64,000 nt of DNA from Paenibacillus abyssi (GCF_014640295.1 NZ_BMGR01000011.1:1-64000); one strand, 5' to 3'; numbered from the stretch's first letter, positions 34,742 to 44,115 are shown. The notes: generated from the sequence alone by a model not told the origin. Translations and numbers: made by a program.

Positions 34742-36559
34742 ATGCCCAGCAGGTTAAAACGTTTGTTGATCGGACGTCCAATGAAAAGTACTGAACTTGA
34801 GCTTGAAAAGCTCAGTAAGCTTAAGGCTCTAGCCGTCTTATCATCGGATGCCCTGTCTTCGGTCGCTTACGGTACCGAGCAAATTCTGATTGTACTGGTG
34901 ACGGCAGGATTTGCAGCGATTTGGTATTCCATTCCGATCTCCCTCGCAGTTCTGGGTCTGTTGCTGATCTTAATTTTGTCGTATCGCCAAACGATCTTCT
35001 CTTACCCGGCAGGCGGCGGAGCTTATATTGTAGCGAAAGATAATCTGGGTGTTTCGACCGGGCTGCTCGCAGGCGGTTCGCTGCTTGTTGATTACATATT
35101 GACTGTGGCGGTGAGCTCCTCTGCGGGAACCGACGCCATTACTTCGGCCTTTCCGGCATTGCATGATGATCGCGTGCTTATTGCGCTGACTATGATTCTG
35201 TTTCTGACAATCATGAATCTTCGCGGCATTACCGAGTCTGCATCCGTTCTTGCTATTCCCGTATATCTTTTTGTCATAGCCATTTTTGTGCTTATCGTCT
35301 CCGGAGTGTTCAAATATATAACCGGCGGCATTCATGCCGAAGTGCCGGAGATCGGGACGGCGGTATCGAACGTTAGCTTGTTCTTGCTTCTCAAGGCATT
35401 CAGTTCCGGATGTTCCGCATTAACCGGGGTTGAAGCGGTATCCAATGCAATTCCTAACTTCCGGCCGCCTGCCGAACGCAATGCAGCAGCAACACTGGTG
35501 ATGATGGGTACGATACTCGGGACCATGTTTATCGGCATCAGCCTGCTTGCCTACTGGTATGGGATTAAGCCGGATCCGGAAAATACAGTGGTATCCCAGA
35601 TCGCAGCGGCGACCTTTGGCCGCGGCATCCTCTATTACGCCGTGCAAGGCGTTACTGCATTAATATTGTTTCTCGCTGCCAATACGGCATACTCGGCTTT
35701 TCCTCTGCTTGCTTTCATGCTGGCTAAGGACAAATATATGCCTAATGCTTTCATGATACGGGGTGACCGCTTGGGTTTTTCCAACGGCATTATTTTTCTG
35801 GGCATATTCTCAGCGATCCTTGTCACTGCATTTGATGGTCATACGGAAAATTTGATCCCGCTTTACGCGGTAGGGGTGTTCATTCCTTTTACCTTATCCC
35901 AGCTTGGCATGATGGTTCGTTGGCTTAAGCTGAAGACGTCAGGTTGGGTGTTCCGTTTTGCCATTAACACGATCGGGATGTTAACCACGCTGGCAATCAC
36001 GCTCATTTTCATTTTCACTAAATTTAATCAAGTATGGACAGTGTTTGTTTTTTTACCGATTGTCATCCTTCTCTTTTTCCAGATTCACCGTCATTACATG
36101 AATATAGCAAGTGAGCTAAGAATTAATATGCAGCAAGACAAGCCGGTCATTAAAGGCAGCACGATTGTCGTTCCCGTCGCCGGCATTACCCGGGTGGTGA
36201 TGAATTCACTAAGCTATGCGAAGTCGCTTACGGAGAATGTGGTTGCCGTATACGTAGGCTTTGACGATGATGACATCGAGCGCATGGAGAAAAAATGGGA
36301 GGAATGGAATCCGGGGGTGCGGTTAATCACACTGCGCTCAAGCTACCGGAGCATTATTCGGCCTATCATGAAATTTATCGAAACGGTCGAGTGGAAAACA
36401 GCGGAAACCGATCATATCACCGTATTGATTCCGCAATTCATCACCAAGCACTGGTGGCATTATATCCTGCACAATCAGACCAGCTTGCTTCTCAGAGCTT
36501 ACTTATTCAATCAAAAAGACGTAGTGATCGCGACGGTTCCATATCATCTGCAGCGATGA
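34742..36559 (+). CDS. kimA: KimA-type potassium importer (APC family)
   Basis: 605 aa; B. subtilis KimA (YdaO) is 607. The N-terminal part closely follows the KimA pattern: LSKLKALAVLSSDALSSVAY, then FSYPAGGGAYIVAKDNLGV and LAGGSLLVDYILTVAVS. About 12 helices and a C-terminal cytoplasmic domain of ~150 residues. High-affinity K+/H+ uptake, inhibited by c-di-AMP in B. subtilis. In B. subtilis a c-di-AMP riboswitch precedes the gene, but here only 87 bases separate it from VanW and I see no such leader. Confidence 0.88.
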   Translation: MPSRLKRLLIGRPMKSTELELEKLSKLKALAVLSSDALSSVAYGTEQILIVLVTAGFAAIWYSIPISLAVLGLLLILILSYRQTIFSYPAGGGAYIVAKDNLGVSTGLLAGGSLLVDYILTVAVSSSAGTDAITSAFPALHDDRVLIALTMILFLTIMNLRGITESASVLAIPVYLFVIAIFVLIVSGVFKYITGGIHAEVPEIGTAVSNVSLFLLLKAFSSGCSALTGVEAVSNAIPNFRPPAERNAAATLVMMGTILGTMFIGISLLAYWYGIKPDPENTVVSQIAAATFGRGILYYAVQGVTALILFLAANTAYSAFPLLAFMLAKDKYMPNAFMIRGDRLGFSNGIIFLGIFSAILVTAFDGHTENLIPLYAVGVFIPFTLSQLGMMVRWLKLKTSGWVFRFAINTIGMLTTLAITLIFIFTKFNQVWTVFVFLPIVILLFFQIHRHYMNIASELRINMQQDKPVIKGSTIVVPVAGITRVVMNSLSYAKSLTENVVAVYVGFDDDDIERMEKKWEEWNPGVRLITLRSSYRSIIRPIMKFIETVEWKTAETDHITVLIPQFITKHWWHYILHNQTSLLLRAYLFNQKDVVIATVPYHLQR

Positions 36560-36600
36560 CCGGATCACATGCAAACAGATCAAGAGAAAGGGATGACAGA

Positions 36601-38169
36601 ATGGACAAACGCCATGACCGGCAAGCAGACCTGCCGCAGTATCCAAAGTCCCACTGGCTGGCTTCTGCAAGCCTCCCGGACTTCCCCAAGCTCTCAGATG
36701 ATATCAAGGTGGATGTGGCCATCATCGGAGCAGGAATCACCGGCATAACGACTGCTTATTTGCTTTCAAAACAAGGAATCAAGGTCGCCCTGATTGAGGC
36801 TGGACAAATCCTGAACGGAACGACAGGACACACGACAGCCAAGATCACGGCTCAGCATGACCTGATCTATGATGAATTGATGGCTCACTTTGGCATCGAA
36901 CAGGCTCAGCATTATTATCAGGCTAATGTGGAAGCATTGCAATTCATCAGGAATGAGATCGAAACGCACCAGATCGATTGTGACTTCCATATGGAAGATG
37001 CTTATGTGTACACGAATGCCGATAAATCCATCCAAAAAATCACGAACGAATATAAAGCCTATGAAACGCTGGGCATACCCGGTGCTTATGTTGACCGGAC
37101 ACCGCTGCCCTTTCAGACAAAAGCGGCCGTTGTGATGAAAGGACAGGCGAGATTCAACCCGGTCGCATACTTGTTCCATCTAGTGTTGCAGATAATCAAG
37201 CGGGAAGGCCGGATTTACGAGCATACCACAGCTGTGGATATCACCAAAAATCAACGTTTTTCTGTCATCACCAACGGAGGGTATGTGATCACATGCAGCC
37301 GCGTTGTTATGGGATCCCATTTTCCTTTTTATGAAGGCGGCGGCTTATACTTCACGAGAATGCATACGGAACGGTCTTATGTGCTCGGAGTGAAGACGAA
37401 CAAGGCTTTTCCCGGAGGAATGTACCTGAGCGCAGACGAGCCCAAACGTTCCCTTCGGGCAACGTCGATTGACGGAGAGAACATGCTGCTGATCGGCGGG
37501 GAAAGCCATAAAACGGGTCAGGGCATATGCACAATCAAGCATTACGAAGCGTTGAAGCGGTTCGGAGAAGAGCATTTCGGGTTGAAAGAGATCCGTTACC
37601 GTTGGTCTGCGCAAGATTTAATCACTTTAGACAAGCTTCCTTATATCGGGCAGTCGACTTCAGGAACTCCAAATATCTATATTGCTACAGGTTACAAAAA
37701 ATGGGGGATGACCACAGGCACGGCAGCGGCGCTGCTGCTGGAGAAGCTCATCACCGGCGCAGACAGCCCCTATCAGGAGCTGTTCAATCCTTCGAGAAAA
37801 TTTCATGCCGATCCGGGCCTGAAAACCTTCATCGTCCAAAATGCAAATGTGGCCAAACATTACATTACAGGCAAACTGGGAATGACCTACAAAAAGCCGG
37901 AAGAGCTGAAGGACGATGAAGGGGCGGTTGTTAAAGTAAATGGAAAGAGAGCCGGCGCATACCGGGATCAACAAGGCCAATTACATATCGTAGATACAAC
38001 CTGCACACACATGGGATGTGAGGTGGAGTGGAATGATGGAGAACGGACATGGGATTGTCCTTGCCACGGTTCAAGATTCTCCTTCGACGGAGAAGTGCTG
38101 GAAGGGCCGGCCGCTAAGCCTTTAAAAAACATCACCTTCGCACACATTTATACAACAGAACCCTTATAA
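36601..38169 (+). CDS. FAD-dependent oxidoreductase with C-terminal Rieske domain (YhfW-like)
   Basis: 522 aa. N-terminal DAO-type FAD fold (VAIIGAGITGITTAYLL), then a Rieske [2Fe-2S] domain with ligands C468-T-H470 and C486-P-C-H489 (CTHMGC...DCPCHGSRFSFDG). This layout matches B. subtilis YhfW. The reaction is not known; electron transfer between flavin and Rieske centre is expected. AAAGGGA upstream supports ATG 36601, 41 bases after the kimA stop; the longer upstream frame overlaps kimA and is an artefact. Confidence 0.9.
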   Translation: MDKRHDRQADLPQYPKSHWLASASLPDFPKLSDDIKVDVAIIGAGITGITTAYLLSKQGIKVALIEAGQILNGTTGHTTAKITAQHDLIYDELMAHFGIEQAQHYYQANVEALQFIRNEIETHQIDCDFHMEDAYVYTNADKSIQKITNEYKAYETLGIPGAYVDRTPLPFQTKAAVVMKGQARFNPVAYLFHLVLQIIKREGRIYEHTTAVDITKNQRFSVITNGGYVITCSRVVMGSHFPFYEGGGLYFTRMHTERSYVLGVKTNKAFPGGMYLSADEPKRSLRATSIDGENMLLIGGESHKTGQGICTIKHYEALKRFGEEHFGLKEIRYRWSAQDLITLDKLPYIGQSTSGTPNIYIATGYKKWGMTTGTAAALLLEKLITGADSPYQELFNPSRKFHADPGLKTFIVQNANVAKHYITGKLGMTYKKPEELKDDEGAVVKVNGKRAGAYRDQQGQLHIVDTTCTHMGCEVEWNDGERTWDCPCHGSRFSFDGEVLEGPAAKPLKNITFAHIYTTEPL

Positions 38170-38204
38170 GCTTGTCATTCACCAGGGATTCGTTTCGTAC
38201 ACAG

Positions 38205-38231
38205 CAGCTCTTAATAAAGGGCTGTTTTTTT
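38205..38231 (+). terminator. Rho-independent terminator
   Basis: CAGCTCTT / AAGGGCTG stem (one wobble), AATA loop, seven T. Confidence 0.85.
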
Positions 38232-38311
38232 GCATTGCGGCTATGGGCTGTCGTCATAATGAGATAAATCGATGAATAGACATGTTTAAAGCAACAGCCT
38301 TGTCCGAGCTT

Positions 38312-38328
38312 CAAGTACCCAGTACTTG
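38312..38328 (+). promoter_or_regulatory. Perfect palindrome upstream of the type III PKS operon
   Basis: CAAGTAC-CCA-GTACTTG, a 7-3-7 inverted repeat 44 bases before the PKS start codon. Position and symmetry suggest a repressor site of the MarR or DUF24 kind (GTAC half-sites). No regulator gene is adjacent. Confidence 0.6.
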
Positions 38329-38372
38329 GATTTTAAAATAGAACAAGAGGGGATGGATGGAGGATGGAACAT

Positions 38373-39518
38373 ATGTCTTCAAGCATAGCGATCTTGGGCA
38401 TTGGTACGGCGCTGCCGGCCTTTCGGATCGATCAGGCCGAAACAGCGGAACGCGTAGCAGACGCATTAAGGGAAGATCCAAGCTCCTCACGTTGGGCAAA
38501 AAAAATTTTCAAGCAGTGTGCTGTAGAGTCCCGCTATACCTGTGAGCCTAATTTGCTTGAATCCACTCCTGATTGCCGGTATTTTTCGCATACTTCATTA
38601 AGAGGGGTTCCGACAACCTCCGAACGAATGAAAACCTACAAGAGGGAGTCGGTTCCGCTTGGGCTGGATGCGGCGAGAAAAGCGCTTTTGGATGCAAAGG
38701 CGGATGCTTCTGACATTACACATCTGATTACAGTTAGCTGCACCGGGCAATTCCTTCCGGGCATAGATGCTGCATTGGCCGTACAGCTTGGGTTAGCTGC
38801 TGATGTGAACCGGATTATGCTTCAATTTATAGGATGCGCTGCCGGTTTAAAGGCGGTATGCTTGTCGCGGCACCTCGTATTAGGCAACCCGTCTGCTAAA
38901 GTATTAATCGTCTGTGTGGAGTTATGCACGCTTCACATGCAGCCGGGCGGAGGGCGGAAGGCTTTGTTCGCGGCTGCGCTGTTCGGCGACGGTGCCTCGG
39001 CTTGCGTGGTCGGACGGGCAGGATCGAGCCATAACGGCATCTTTAAGCTCGGGACAGATCATTCCGTTCTGCTGCCGGATTCGAGCGATGAGATGGTATG
39101 GGAGGTAGGCGATCATGGGTTTGATCTATATCTTTCCCCTAACATTCCAAAGCTGATCGGGAGATTCATTCCTGCAGAGGTGGAACGATTAATAGATGGA
39201 GATGACAAACCTGAGCTATGGGCAATTCATCCTGGAGGCAAAGGGATCGTCGATATTTTGCAGGACATGTTCGGGTTGACCGATGAACAAAGCCGGTCAA
39301 GCCGCTGCGTGCTTCGCAATTACGGAAATATGTCCTCTGCTACGATCTTATTCGTGCTTAACGAGATGAGACGCGAGTTGAAGGAGCTGGGCACCGAAGC
39401 GGCGAACGGGATCGCTTTGGCATTCGGGCCCGGCCTTACCGCCGAACTGCTCAAGTTCACTTATCTTGCTCCGGTAAAGATACCAGAGCCGCTGTTAGGC
39501 GGCAGTGCCTGTGTGTAG
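38373..39518 (+). CDS. Type III polyketide synthase
   Basis: 381 aa, normal length. Chalcone/stilbene-synthase fold with catalytic triad C155 (FIGCAAGLKA), H286 (AIHPGGKG) and N316 (LRNYGNMSSA). Bacillus BpsA-type enzymes extend fatty-acyl starters with malonyl-CoA to alkylpyrones or alkylresorcinols; the residue pattern here is compatible, but the product is not known. GGAGG 9 bases before ATG 38373 makes it a better start than ATG 38364. First gene of a four-gene operon with methyltransferase, flavoprotein and MMPL exporter. Confidence 0.92.
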   Translation: MSSSIAILGIGTALPAFRIDQAETAERVADALREDPSSSRWAKKIFKQCAVESRYTCEPNLLESTPDCRYFSHTSLRGVPTTSERMKTYKRESVPLGLDAARKALLDAKADASDITHLITVSCTGQFLPGIDAALAVQLGLAADVNRIMLQFIGCAAGLKAVCLSRHLVLGNPSAKVLIVCVELCTLHMQPGGGRKALFAAALFGDGASACVVGRAGSSHNGIFKLGTDHSVLLPDSSDEMVWEVGDHGFDLYLSPNIPKLIGRFIPAEVERLIDGDDKPELWAIHPGGKGIVDILQDMFGLTDEQSRSSRCVLRNYGNMSSATILFVLNEMRRELKELGTEAANGIALAFGPGLTAELLKFTYLAPVKIPEPLLGGSACV

Positions 39519-40251
39519 AGGACTTGAGCAGCGGGCCAAGCAGCCCGAATTGATGGATGATTTCTCGCAGGGCGGTCCGGAGCTGAGCGAAGCCTTTGCC
39601 CATCTTCGACGGCTTAACCGGATTTTCGGTGCTGCGGCACCTACGCTTTACGGTGTACAGCGATTGTGGGGCGAAGCGGAAAAACCGCGGCATTTGTCCG
39701 TCATGGATATCGGAGCGGGATCCGGAGAAGTGAACCGGGAGCTTTTGCGCTGGGCGGATAGGCAGGACATAGACCTTACGATTACATTAGTCGATCGGAC
39801 TGAAGAGGCTTGCGAAGAGGCAAGGCGGATCTTTCATCACGAACGCCGGGTTCAGGTGATGAGATGTGATCTGTTTATGCTGCCGGAAGCTTGTGCGGAC
39901 ATCATTACCGGGACGCAATTTATCCACCATTTCGCATCGCATGAGCTTTGTGGCGTGGTAGCTAACATGCTGCGCCGATCCCGGTTAGGCGTAGTCATTA
40001 ATGATATCCACCGGCATTGGATCGCCTGGTCTGCAGTATGGCTTGCGGTACGGATGATCTCAACGAATCGGTATATTCGACATGACGGGCCGCTGTCCGT
40101 TGCAAAAGGATTTCGCTTGGCTGATTGGCAGCAGCTTAGAGATGAACTTGGCGGACCGGAGATGTCTGTTGCCTGGCGACCGTTATTCCGGTATGCCGCC
40201 GTCATCCGGAATAACAGGGTCAATATTAATCAACGGAGTGGATTGGTATGA
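39505..40251 (+). CDS. Class I SAM-dependent methyltransferase
   Basis: 248 aa. Motif I VMDIGAGSGEVNREL and acidic motif after strand 2 (LVDRTEEACEEA) mark a Rossmann methyltransferase. Placed between a type III PKS and a flavoprotein, it most likely methylates the PKS product. The GTG start overlaps the PKS stop by 14 bases without a clear ribosome-binding site, so start position is uncertain (ATG 39553 is the alternative). The next gene overlaps its stop by 4 bases (ATGA). Confidence 0.86.
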   Translation: MPVCRGLEQRAKQPELMDDFSQGGPELSEAFAHLRRLNRIFGAAAPTLYGVQRLWGEAEKPRHLSVMDIGAGSGEVNRELLRWADRQDIDLTITLVDRTEEACEEARRIFHHERRVQVMRCDLFMLPEACADIITGTQFIHHFASHELCGVVANMLRRSRLGVVINDIHRHWIAWSAVWLAVRMISTNRYIRHDGPLSVAKGFRLADWQQLRDELGGPEMSVAWRPLFRYAAVIRNNRVNINQRSGLV

Positions 40252-41387
40252 ACCATAACCTGGATGCGGTGGTGATCGGAGCGGGAATCGCTGGCGGCAG
40301 CTTGGCCAAAGCTTTGGCGGATAAGGGATGGGGAACCTTACTAATCGACCGGCAAGCGTTCCCGCGGCATAAAGTCTGCGGAGAATTTATCTCCCCGGAA
40401 GCACAGGGGATGTTGAACGGATTCGGCTTGCGTGATCCGGTGGAAGCGCTGCTTCCGAGCAGTATTAACTATGTGAGGCTGCGCTTCAGCGAGGGGGAGG
40501 ACTTGGAAATTCCTTTGCCCGGCACAGCGCTGGGGGTAAGCCGTTATGTTTTGGATCCCATGTTGCACAATGCGGCTGTAAGTTCAGGGGTACAGCTGCT
40601 TGCAGGCACAACGGTCACTTCGGTGTCCTCAGGCGATGAGGGATATCATATAGTGACGAAACGGCACAGTGGTATTCAGACCTTTAAAGCACGAGCGGTT
40701 ATTGCCGCCTGGGGAGCCAATCCTCGTTCGGGCTTCCGGGATGATCGCCGTCATTCCGCACGGAATGCGTATATGGGCGTCAAATCGCACTTTAGCGGCA
40801 TTGATATGCAGCCGGCTGTGGAGCTTTATTTTTTTTCCGGCGGGTACCTAGGTATCTCCCCGGTTGAAGGCGGACATTTCAATGTCGCGGCACTGTTAAA
40901 ACAACAAGCATTTAAGAATTCAGGGAAAACGATTCTGAGCATGATCGACGGCGCGGCGCGCAGAAACCCGAAACTTTACGACAGGCTGGCGCAAGCCGTT
41001 CCAATCCCCGGGACTCAAGCAGCCACAGCCCCGGTTAATCTAAGCCGCAAGCCGGCTGCATGGGGCTTACTCCCCCATGTCGGGGATGCGGCGTTAATGA
41101 TTCCTCCGCTCTGCGGAGATGGCATGTCGATGGCGCTGCGCTCCTCCCAATTATGCGCCGCATACGCAGACAGCTACCTGCGCGGTCAGATCTCGCTTTC
41201 TCAGTGGAAGCAAGGATACAGCAGATCGATCGTGCGGGAATTCAGCGCCCCCCTGCGGTGGGGAAGCCTCCTCCAAAGACTGTCGGGCGTCCCTGTCCTG
41301 CCCCGTCTGCTTTTAAGCTTAGCGCGGCTTTCGCCAGGGCTGGCGGCAGGCTTGATACGCGCGACACGTCTAAAAGACAGCGATTAG
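40248..41387 (+). CDS. FAD-dependent oxidoreductase (geranylgeranyl-reductase/aromatic hydroxylase group)
   Basis: 379 aa. N-terminal GxGxxG FAD site (VIGAGIAGGSLA), then RQAFPRHKVCGEFISPEA and a later G-D-A/G-D-G-M region (HVGDAALMIPPLCGDGM) typical of the group-A flavoprotein hydroxylase/GGR family. Adjacent to a type III PKS and methyltransferase, as SrsC-type flavoproteins that oxidise alkylresorcinols to quinols or quinones. ATG overlaps the preceding stop; translationally coupled. Confidence 0.87.
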   Translation: MNHNLDAVVIGAGIAGGSLAKALADKGWGTLLIDRQAFPRHKVCGEFISPEAQGMLNGFGLRDPVEALLPSSINYVRLRFSEGEDLEIPLPGTALGVSRYVLDPMLHNAAVSSGVQLLAGTTVTSVSSGDEGYHIVTKRHSGIQTFKARAVIAAWGANPRSGFRDDRRHSARNAYMGVKSHFSGIDMQPAVELYFFSGGYLGISPVEGGHFNVAALLKQQAFKNSGKTILSMIDGAARRNPKLYDRLAQAVPIPGTQAATAPVNLSRKPAAWGLLPHVGDAALMIPPLCGDGMSMALRSSQLCAAYADSYLRGQISLSQWKQGYSRSIVREFSAPLRWGSLLQRLSGVPVLPRLLLSLARLSPGLAAGLIRATRLKDSD

Positions 41388-41409
41388 ATGATTACAGAGG
41401 AGCAACGAT

Positions 41410-43542
41410 ATGGGATATCATCTGCTTGCCCTCATCTCCGTGCGATATGCAAAGCCCATTATATTGCTGTGGGCGTTGTTCTTCGTCTGTTTCGGTTATT
41501 ACGCCCCTAAACTGCCCGATGTGCTGAAGGATCATGGCTTGACCCCCGATGGCGCTTATGGGGAGGTTCAGCAGATTCTTGTTTCCGATTTTCATATTCC
41601 GGAGGACCCGGTCCTGCTTCTGTTTGAGAAAGAGGATCACGTTTCCCAGGAGCAATTCCGCCGGTTTATACAAACAGCGCTGCAGCAGCTCCACGGAATC
41701 GAGGGCCTGCCGCAAGCGGCCTCTCCGCTCGAGATCGAGGGGATGCTGAAAGAGAATGCCGCTTATGCGCTGCTTGTTTTTAAGCAGCCCTCCTATGAGA
41801 TCGAACCCGTGCTGGAGGAGATTCGGAGGCGGCTGCCTGGATCTGGGGATATCACCGTGAAAATGTCGGGAAAATCCGTCGTACAGGCGGATGTGAACCA
41901 GGCCAGCCGCCATGACATGAGGCAGGCGGAACTGATCGGGATCCCGGCTGCCTTTCTTATCCTATGGTGGGCGTTCGGAGGGATTGTGTCCGCTTTGATC
42001 CCCATTGTCATGGGGATCATCGGGGTTACCGGAACGATGGGACTAATGTATGGGCTGGGGACAAAGGTAGAGCTGTCTAACTTTGTATTGAATGTCATTC
42101 CCATGGTGGGGCTTGCGCTAACGCTGGATTTTGCTTTGATCGTGGTCAGCAGGTTTAGGGAGGAATTAACAAAAAGCGCTGTTGAACCGGCATTAGCTGT
42201 GACAATGAAGACTGCCGGAAGAGCCGTTGTATTATCAGCGGCCTGCGTATTTCTAGGCTTGACTGGGATTTTGTTTATTCCGCTGCCGATCTTTACTACT
42301 GTAGCTCTAGGGGCGATGGCGGTATTAACGGTTTCATTACTGTTGACGTTGACTCTGCTTCCGGCGCTTCTGTCGATGATCTGGCCTGCCATTCAAGCAG
42401 AGAGCAAACCGCTCGCCGCCGGTCGGCACAAGGTTAGGCGGCATTCTTTCTACCGGTATGTGATGAGAAGGCCTGTTCGAATGGGCCTGCTGGCTTCTTT
42501 GCTGTTAATCGCTTGTTTGCTGCCTTTGGGCCGGATGACACTAGGTATTCCCGATGCCGCTTCCTTACCGCATGGTTATGAATCCCGCAGGGCTGATGAG
42601 GCATATCAGTCTTATTTCGTCTCAGCTTCTGTCTCGCAAGTTCATCTCATTGTTCAGGGCAGCGCTTATTCCTTTACCAAAGCCGATTGGATCAAAACGG
42701 CTGCTCTCATAGCAAGGTTAAATCGCGATCCGGATGTACAACGCGTGGATTCTGTATTCAGCAATATGCAAATGCCGCCCGAGCAGCTTCATTTCTTATT
42801 GCAAAGGCCGGACTTGAAACGAAAATATGAACCGGTGCTGCAGCGATTTGTTCATGGAAACCGAATGCTTGTTCATGTGACGATAGCGGGTGCACCGTCA
42901 TCAAAGCAAGCGAAGGATTGGATCAGCGCTTGGGAGCGTCAAGGGGAGACGGGAGCCATCCGTTTTCTAATCGGAGGAGAGGCAAAGTACCAGCAGGAAG
43001 TTTTTGATGCGATTTTTAAACATGTAAAGGATGTCCTTTTATTTGTGTTGATTTCCAATTTTATTGTGTTGTTCATCGCTTTCCGTTCCGTACTGATTCC
43101 AATTAAAATAATGGCCATGAATCTCCTGAGCTTGGGGGCTTCGTTTGGTATATTAGCGTGGATTGTTGAAGGCGGGCACCTGGGAATGGAGTCTGGCAGC
43201 ATCGCCATTATGATCCCCGTGTTTATTTTCGGCTTGGTATTTGGCATCAGTATGGATTACGGCGTGTTCCTGATCTCGCGAATTTATGAGGTATACCGGG
43301 AAACACAGGATAATGACCAAGCAGTATGGATGGGACTGGCCACAACGGGCAGGATGATCACCTCCGCTGCTGCGATCATGATCGCGGTAACCATTCCCTT
43401 CGCATTTGGAGACGTTGCGGGCGTTAAGCAGCTTGGAATTGGCATCGCGTCGGCCATCTTTATCGATGCAACCATCATCAGGATGATCTTGGTTCCCTCC
43501 CTAATGAGACTGCTTGGAAGATGGAATTGGTGGGCGCCGTAA
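41410..43542 (+). CDS. MMPL/RND-family lipid exporter
   Basis: 710 aa. Two MMPL repeats, each with one N-terminal helix, a soluble extracytoplasmic segment and five or six helices (about 12 TM in total); TM clusters at about 170-320 and 540-700. SMDYGVFLISRI and LTLDFALIVVSRF are the RND Asp-containing TM4 and TM10 motifs. These pumps move lipids or hydrophobic products across the plasma membrane. AGAGGAG precedes ATG. Last gene of the PKS operon, probably exporting its phenolic lipid. Confidence 0.9.
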   Translation: MGYHLLALISVRYAKPIILLWALFFVCFGYYAPKLPDVLKDHGLTPDGAYGEVQQILVSDFHIPEDPVLLLFEKEDHVSQEQFRRFIQTALQQLHGIEGLPQAASPLEIEGMLKENAAYALLVFKQPSYEIEPVLEEIRRRLPGSGDITVKMSGKSVVQADVNQASRHDMRQAELIGIPAAFLILWWAFGGIVSALIPIVMGIIGVTGTMGLMYGLGTKVELSNFVLNVIPMVGLALTLDFALIVVSRFREELTKSAVEPALAVTMKTAGRAVVLSAACVFLGLTGILFIPLPIFTTVALGAMAVLTVSLLLTLTLLPALLSMIWPAIQAESKPLAAGRHKVRRHSFYRYVMRRPVRMGLLASLLLIACLLPLGRMTLGIPDAASLPHGYESRRADEAYQSYFVSASVSQVHLIVQGSAYSFTKADWIKTAALIARLNRDPDVQRVDSVFSNMQMPPEQLHFLLQRPDLKRKYEPVLQRFVHGNRMLVHVTIAGAPSSKQAKDWISAWERQGETGAIRFLIGGEAKYQQEVFDAIFKHVKDVLLFVLISNFIVLFIAFRSVLIPIKIMAMNLLSLGASFGILAWIVEGGHLGMESGSIAIMIPVFIFGLVFGISMDYGVFLISRIYEVYRETQDNDQAVWMGLATTGRMITSAAAIMIAVTIPFAFGDVAGVKQLGIGIASAIFIDATIIRMILVPSLMRLLGRWNWWAP

Positions 43543-43571
43543 AACGGGTTTTCTTTTAAAGAAAAAAGGGG

Positions 43572-43711
43572 TATAATCGTATTCATTGAATGACATAAGA
43601 GCTGAATCTTCTTGGAAAACGGGGGAACCATAAGTTTACTTTGCTCACCTCGCAGGCTTTACTGAACAGGACTCACGGCCTACAAGCATTGGGTTACCAG
43701 TGCTTTTTTTT
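43572..43711 (+). promoter_or_regulatory. Leader resembling a shortened ydaO (c-di-AMP) riboswitch, with terminator
   Basis: A TATAAT (43572-43577) is followed by GCTGAATC (43601-43608), ACGGGGGAACCA (about 43619-43630) and GCTCACCTCGCAGGC (43643-43657), in the same order as the 5' and 3' conserved blocks of ydaO (GCCGAATC, ACGGGGGAACC, GCTAACCTCGNAGGC). The central ydaO part with GGGGTGAATC and CCGACA is missing, replaced by AAGT-TTA-CTTT. A terminator (43684-43711) follows, then the start codon 38 bases on. Candidate regulatory leader, unproved. Confidence 0.55.
43684..43711 (+). terminator. Intrinsic terminator in the secDF leader
   Basis: AAGCATTGG / CCAGTGCTT stem with one wobble, GTTA loop and eight T. 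It lies 38 bases before the first start codon, so it likely attenuates rather than ends an upstream gene. Confidence 0.85.
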
Positions 43712-43749
43712 GTGTTTATATTCGAAGACCAGTGCAAAGGAGGATAACG

Positions 43750-44115
43750 ATGAATTATTGGAACCAGATCGATAAACGGACCCTAGGGATATTCTTTGTT
43801 ATCTTCCTCCTTGCTTATTCAACCCTTGTGCCTTTTGCTGCTGACGGGGATAAAGTGTACTTGCCCGATTCCCCGATTATTTCCGCAGTCCACGAAGGCC
43901 AATTCGAAACGATAACCAGGCAGCATGGGGGACAAAAATTCATTTCCTCCGGATTTTATCAATATGCGATTTTGATGCTTCAATTCGTTTTATTGTATGT
44001 GATTTCCGCGAAGCATCTGAACAATTCGATTGCCTTGCGGTTAAAGCATTTAATGCTGGATCCTGTGAAATTTACATCGAATTATGTTGTTTTCTTCTTC
44101 CGCTCCATTTCATAA
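43750..44115 (+). CDS. Small two-TM protein upstream of secDF, 121 aa
   Basis: Two hydrophobic segments (about 11-32 and 75-95) with a soluble part between that contains conserved-looking YLPDSPIISAVHEGQFE. A large aromatic C-terminal tail (YVVFFFRSIS). AAGGAGG supports ATG 43750. 43 bases before secDF on the same strand, same transcript likely; could assist Sec translocation, but no such family is recognised. Confidence 0.78.
   Translation: MNYWNQIDKRTLGIFFVIFLLAYSTLVPFAADGDKVYLPDSPIISAVHEGQFETITRQHGGQKFISSGFYQYAILMLQFVLLYVISAKHLNNSIALRLKHLMLDPVKFTSNYVVFFFRSIS

Noticed and set aside
36295-36600. N-terminal extension of the FAD/Rieske gene into kimA
   Set aside because: Would overlap kimA by over 260 bases; the good start is ATG 36601.
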